A stretch of DNA of 8,899 bases. Source: Verrucomicrobiota bacterium (GTDB lineage: Bacteria; Verrucomicrobiota; Verrucomicrobiia; Verrucomicrobiales; DEV007). Both the position numbers and the translations under genes were made by a program. The notes beneath the pieces are model-generated. The model worked only from the letters and a program-made list of their open reading frames with translations. It was not told where the DNA came from and made no database searches. Within the stretch, counting starts at the first letter, position 1. Every line of letters begins with the position of its first letter. Shown in pieces: positions 5,630 to 8,899 of the stretch. The stretch spans positions 1 to 8,899 of the forward strand of contig JAQCER010000080.1 of assembly GCA_027618625.1 (NCBI GenBank), read 5' to 3'.

Positions 5630-6844
5630 CTACGCTTTGAAGAGTCGGTTCATTGCCAGGCAGTTCGCCAGGTTGCGATAGATTTTCGCTATCTGTCCAT
5701 GGTCCGAGTTTTGACCCACGGCATTGCGGATGCGATCGGATAATGTCCCGGTGACCAGAATCGATGCGAACGTTCTCAGGGCTGACTTCGAAAGGTGAGC
5801 GCCGACTTCGTCAAATAGCGACTGCCAGATGACGGACGCGGCCACCGGTTCGTTGAATTGCCACAGATCGAGAATCTCGGCAATTTCCACAACTGCATCC
5901 CCACCGAGGTGCGCGGTCTGCCACAACAGTTTCGCCAGATCATCCGTGCGGGCGGATCGGATAGTTTCGAAATCGATCGTCTTCACGATCCAGCGAAGCG
6001 ACTCAACAATTACCTCAAGGATCGCCAGATCGGCAGCAGGACACTCCTGAATATCAACCAGACGAATCTCGATCGAACCACGATCAAAGCGAGCGATCGC
6101 GCCACGGGAATTGAGGAAATCCAGTTCGAGGATGCCATCCGGGTCGTGCGTTTGCATGGCTGTGGCGATGGGCTCAAAGATACCTCGCCGGTAGTCGGCC
6201 TCGCAGTACAAAGGCTCGGGAATGACACTGCCCGCAATCTCCGGCACCCGCGATTGGTTGTCGCGATAGAAAAACAGGCGCGAGTCGTGGTGCCCGGACC
6301 ATTTTCCTTCGACCATCGGGGAACTCGCGGCAATGCCCGGAATCAACGGCAACAGGATTCGAATGGCTGCGTGCAGCTTCGCAAATTCCGCATCACCGGA
6401 AAACGAGAGATTGAGATGGGTGCTCTGCACATTGGCCCATCCGTGACCCTGGCAGTGAAAAATACGGTCGTACGCCTGATAGACACCGGTATTGTCATGT
6501 GGCCAGAGCACCGTCTCTGTGGAAGGATTCATCCACGGGTGCATCGCCGTCGGCAGCAGCGTGCAGCCATGCCTGGCTGCCTGCTCGCGAAACCAGCTGA
6601 CCTCTGCATGTAGAGCGAGGTGGACATGCTCAAGGTGCTCTACAGGACGCAATGTCTTCAGCTCGACGACATGGTTGGTGAGTTCGTTAGACCAGGAAAA
6701 CATGCCGCGCGGCAGGTCACCATCGGCACCGGCACCTGCATCGAACAGAACCTGATCGGCGATCGGTGCCACCTCCAGGGAATCGTCCCTCACCAACATG
6801 TATTCGAGTTCAACGCCCAGGCGTTCGAGGAGTCGGTAGCTCAT
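5630..6844 (-). CDS. GCS2-family carboxylate-amine ligase (glutamate-cysteine ligase-like)
   Basis: This is an ATP-dependent ligase of the glutamine-synthetase-fold GCS2 family, which activates a carboxylate (usually the gamma-carboxyl of glutamate) and joins it to an amine. It has 404 residues. Conserved blocks are GVELEYMLV (10-18, Mg/ATP-binding glutamates), SWSNELTNHVVELKT (50-64), MHPWMNPSTET (101-111), YDRIFHCQGHGWANVQSTHLNL (around 125-145), ASSPMVEGKWSG (173-184), GAIARFDRGSIEIRLVD (248-264) and QECPAADLAI. All catalytic-looking motifs seem intact. I chose ATG 6844 because the family begins immediately before GVELEYM; the frame upstream to 6937 only overlaps the RimK-like gene. The start is 7 bp after that gene's stop, and GGAGG lies rather far upstream (about 18 nt). 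It is unlikely to be the main glutathione enzyme: gshB is absent and the neighbours are amidoligase partners. The true substrates are unknown. Confidence 0.92.
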   Translation of the reverse strand: MSYRLLERLGVELEYMLVRDDSLEVAPIADQVLFDAGAGADGDLPRGMFSWSNELTNHVVELKTLRPVEHLEHVHLALHAEVSWFREQAARHGCTLLPTAMHPWMNPSTETVLWPHDNTGVYQAYDRIFHCQGHGWANVQSTHLNLSFSGDAEFAKLHAAIRILLPLIPGIAASSPMVEGKWSGHHDSRLFFYRDNQSRVPEIAGSVIPEPLYCEADYRRGIFEPIATAMQTHDPDGILELDFLNSRGAIARFDRGSIEIRLVDIQECPAADLAILEVIVESLRWIVKTIDFETIRSARTDDLAKLLWQTAHLGGDAVVEIAEILDLWQFNEPVAASVIWQSLFDEVGAHLSKSALRTFASILVTGTLSDRIRNAVGQNSDHGQIAKIYRNLANCLAMNRLFKA

Positions 6845-6851
6845 GTCAGGA

Positions 6852-8312
6852 CTAATGTGCCTCCATCCTGCGATAGAAGGTTTCCGCAAGCCGATCCCAC
6901 AACCGTTCGCGCAGCAGTCTGTCCTCGACGTCGGCATCGAGACTCGGGTTGTCGTTGACCTCGATCACACTCGGGCGGCCGTCGATTTCCTTCACGTCAA
7001 CACCGTACAGGCCACGCCCTATCACTTCGCACGCTCGCACTGCCGCCTGGACGATCTGCTTGGGCACGAGCTCCAACGGAACACATTCGAAGTCGCCTGA
7101 CTGGTCTCGCTTGACCGCAGCGCGATTGTTGTAAATCTGCCAGTGGCCGCGTGCCATGAAATACTTGCAGGCGAAAAGCGGATACCCTTCTAGCACGGCG
7201 ATGCGCCAGTCGAAGTCTGTAGGTAAATATTCCTGAGCAATAATAAGATCGGAAGCGCTGAACATTTCCTTCGCTGCGGCGCGCAATTCCTCAGTGGTGC
7301 TTACCTTTTGTACGCCAATGGAAAACGCGGAGTCAGGCAGCTTCAAAATGAGTGGCAGGCCAAGTTCAGTCTCGATCGTCGCGAGATTCTCCCGGTAGAG
7401 GATGCGCGTGCGCGGCGTCGGGACTTTGTGACGTGTCAGGATCTCTGAAAGGAATACCTTGTTGGTGCAGCGGACGATAGACACCGGATCGTCGATGACC
7501 GTCATCCCCTTCGCCTCGGCCTGCCGGGCGAAGCGATAGGTGAAGTGATTCACGCTGGTGGTGGCCCGGATGAACAGCCCGTCAAAGATGCCGAGTCGTG
7601 GCAAGTCCTCCCGCGTGATGATCTCCGTCTCCATGCGCAGCTTGCGGGCGGCGTCAGCGAATCGGCGCAGTGCCTTGTCATCTGAGGGTGGCTTCGGCTC
7701 GCTGCTGTCGGTGAGGATGGCGATGGAGAATCTTGGATTCGGGAGCGACGATGACGACGGTGGGCGCTTGAAAAACAGATGTGCCGCTTCGATCACGAAG
7801 TCCCAGTGATCCGCAGGCACGTCCTCAGTGGGAATGGCCGAGATGCTGGTGAGGTGCCATTTGCCGCTGCCCTTCTTCCTGGAAAACTGTGCTCGCAAGA
7901 GTGGTGAAGGAAACAGTGCGGCGAGGCGCGCGGCCAGACGGTCATAACGCTTCGCCAGATTCTTTCCGAAGTAGATCGATAAAACAAATTGATCCCCTTT
8001 GAGCGTGGCGAGTGACGATTGCAGCAGATCGTAGACGCCCTTTGAAAGAGATCGCGCGATGGCTGCCGATCGCATGTCCTGAATCGTCGACACACTTGGA
8101 TACGGCTGGTGGCCACGGGCTTCCGCGAGCAGGGAAATGTAGTAGCCGGCGCTCTGATAGCGATACGACTGGCACAGATTGTAGACGCGCACCCTCCTGC
8201 CTCCAGTCCCGTAGGCTCCAGTGAGGTAGGCGTGGGCCGAAACGACTTCAGCATTGGAAAGCTTGTCCGCCCACTGTTCCGGGCGTTCAAGAATGATCAG
8301 GTTTCGTGGCAT
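6852..8312 (-). CDS. RimK-family ATP-grasp ligase with N-terminal RLAN domain
   Basis: This is an ATP-dependent carboxylate-amine ligase of 486 residues that probably adds an amino acid, often glutamate, to a carboxyl group through an acylphosphate. The N-terminal RLAN domain (about 15-185) shows NAEVVSAHAYLTG, VRVYNLCQSYRYQSAGYYIS, LAEARGHQPYPSVSTIQDMR and FVLSIYFGKNLAKRYDRLA. A linker with Ser/Pro-rich sequence follows at about 183-212. The ATP-grasp domain (about 275-470) carries K324 in LILKLPD, the loop FSIGV (330-334), AQEYLP and DWRIAVLEG (359-376), and the Mg ligands D439 in GVDV and E451/N453 in IEVNDNPSLD. Start ATG 8312 lies inside the 3' end of the C39-like gene (26-bp overlap), with no clear Shine-Dalgarno, pointing to coupled translation. 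It differs from the short ribosomal RimK (about 300 residues) by the whole RLAN domain. The acceptor substrate is not identifiable from sequence. Confidence 0.93.
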   Translation of the reverse strand: MPRNLIILERPEQWADKLSNAEVVSAHAYLTGAYGTGGRRVRVYNLCQSYRYQSAGYYISLLAEARGHQPYPSVSTIQDMRSAAIARSLSKGVYDLLQSSLATLKGDQFVLSIYFGKNLAKRYDRLAARLAALFPSPLLRAQFSRKKGSGKWHLTSISAIPTEDVPADHWDFVIEAAHLFFKRPPSSSSLPNPRFSIAILTDSSEPKPPSDDKALRRFADAARKLRMETEIITREDLPRLGIFDGLFIRATTSVNHFTYRFARQAEAKGMTVIDDPVSIVRCTNKVFLSEILTRHKVPTPRTRILYRENLATIETELGLPLILKLPDSAFSIGVQKVSTTEELRAAAKEMFSASDLIIAQEYLPTDFDWRIAVLEGYPLFACKYFMARGHWQIYNNRAAVKRDQSGDFECVPLELVPKQIVQAAVRACEVIGRGLYGVDVKEIDGRPSVIEVNDNPSLDADVEDRLLRERLWDRLAETFYRRMEAH

Positions 8313-8899
8313 TGTTAGATGTTTTGGAGGGAGAAATGACCAGCAGATTGGAATCGTAGGTGAGCACGCCCATCAGAATGGCGGTGATGAGGCGCGTCAT
8401 GGGTACTTCGTAGGATGCAGTTTCCTGCGGGTTGCCCTCGTGAGGATCGGCGACACGGGCGGTTCTCCGCACTGCATCGTAGCCATGAATAACGACAAAA
8501 TGGCCGGCCGGTTCGCCATTGAGGTCATCGTCAGCACACGTTTTCGGATGCTCCCGGGCGTGGCGGTAGAGCCAGGTGGCAGACAATCCACAGAGGATTG
8601 GATGGCCGTCGCGCAGGTGTCGACTCAACAGGCGCACCGAGAGATCTTCCATTTTGATACTTCCCCCCAACTGGCAAAACTCCAGATAGGCGCGCGCGGC
8701 CACTTGGCGCTTCGGAGATCGGCGATGCTTCACCTGATGGGCCAGCTTCTCCACCAGAACGTCCCTGGAGCTGTTGGGGCTAAACCATGTGGGGTCGAAC
8801 AGCCGCAGATTGTAAGTGTAAATGAGCGCGTCGAAACCCAACTTCAGCGCATGGACACCGAGGTTCGCTTCCAACGTTCCGCCATTTTCCAGTCGCGGA
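8287..8899 (-). CDS. C39/papain-like peptidase family protein, 5' end outside the window
   Basis: The visible 203 residues are the C-terminal part of a papain-fold (C39-like) peptidase or amidase. The frame is open through the window edge (RLENGGTLEANLGVHALKLG), so the gene begins beyond 8899; the TTG at 8872-8874 is not a believable start. Features seen are GFDALIYTYNL followed by LFDPTWF, a helical basic region (KHRRSPKRQVAAR), DGHPILCGLSATWLY, and the catalytic His block AGHFVVIHGYD with the Asp of VADPHEG. The catalytic Cys should lie upstream, out of view. TGA 8287-8289 falls within the RimK-like gene. From memory, RLAN-RimK genes are typically next to a GNAT-papain-like fusion, so an N-terminal GNAT domain may exist outside the window; a stand-alone peptidase is equally possible. 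It could cleave or transfer the amide bonds made by the two ligases. Confidence 0.75.
   Translation of the reverse strand, partial: PRLENGGTLEANLGVHALKLGFDALIYTYNLRLFDPTWFSPNSSRDVLVEKLAHQVKHRRSPKRQVAARAYLEFCQLGGSIKMEDLSVRLLSRHLRDGHPILCGLSATWLYRHAREHPKTCADDDLNGEPAGHFVVIHGYDAVRRTARVADPHEGNPQETASYEVPMTRLITAILMGVLTYDSNLLVISPSKTSNNATKPDHS

Noticed and set aside
5858..6613. A 251-codon open frame on the + strand
   Set aside because: It is antisense to the well-supported GCS2 ligase gene, has no recognisable motif, and follows from the GC-rich third positions of the opposite gene.
5630..6844. Assignment as the glutathione-pathway glutamate-cysteine ligase (gshA)
   Set aside because: GCS2 motifs fit, but there is no gshB, and operon partners point to a different amide product; a symbol would overstate it.
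6852..8312. Assignment as rimK, the ribosomal protein S6 glutamate ligase
   Set aside because: The protein is far longer than ribosomal RimK and carries the RLAN domain; no ribosomal gene is next to it.
1..8899. tRNA, rRNA, CRISPR array, insertion sequence or transposase
   Set aside because: No cloverleaf, spaced direct repeats, terminal inverted repeats or transposase motifs were seen on either strand.

Overview
The window looks like chromosomal DNA from a Gram-negative-type bacterium of moderately high GC. There are no rRNA, tRNA, CRISPR or insertion-sequence features. Protein style (a UDP-glucuronate-epimerase-like SDR, an EamA transporter, and an amidoligase operon of the kind I associate with Proteobacteria, Acidobacteria, Planctomycetes and relatives) does not fix the phylum, and I leave it open. 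The palindrome CGATCG is strikingly frequent (18 copies counted) and may help identify the genome.

Left part (about 1-2053) is a patch of decayed genes around one apparently intact GNAT acetyltransferase. It holds the frameshifted 3' part of a VOC/glyoxalase-family gene (+ strand, to 256), the GNAT gene (412-957, +), a drug/metabolite (EamA) transporter gene on the minus strand cut by one in-frame TAA (841-1695), and a frameshifted, 5'-truncated remnant of the C-terminus of a polyphosphate kinase 2 (about 1822-2053, +). The stretches 257-411 and 1696-1821 hold nothing I can identify beyond a short AGAT repeat.

Middle part (2126-4853): an SDR sugar-nucleotide epimerase and an M20 metallopeptidase form a tight + strand pair joined by an ATGA overlap. 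They face a minus-strand hexapeptide-repeat acyltransferase whose 3' end overlaps the peptidase gene by 28 bp. The stretch 4854-4954 is non-coding.

Right part (4955-8899, minus strand; transcription runs from high to low coordinates) is the most interesting. It is a compact operon of a C39/papain-like peptidase (5' end outside the window), a RimK-type ATP-grasp ligase with an N-terminal RLAN domain, a GCS2-family carboxylate-amine ligase, and an N-formylglutamate amidohydrolase-family hydrolase. Two ATP-dependent amide-bond makers and two amide-bond breakers are packed with a 25-26 bp overlap and gaps of 7 and 12 bp. From memory of the RLAN family description and of comparative work on amidoligases by Aravind and colleagues, such neighbourhoods are recurrent and also include M20 peptidases. 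They are predicted to make or edit a peptide-like metabolite or a peptide modification of a protein. I know of no established substrate. The nearby M20 peptidase may belong to the same process; the epimerase and hexapeptide acyltransferase look more like surface-glycan enzymes.
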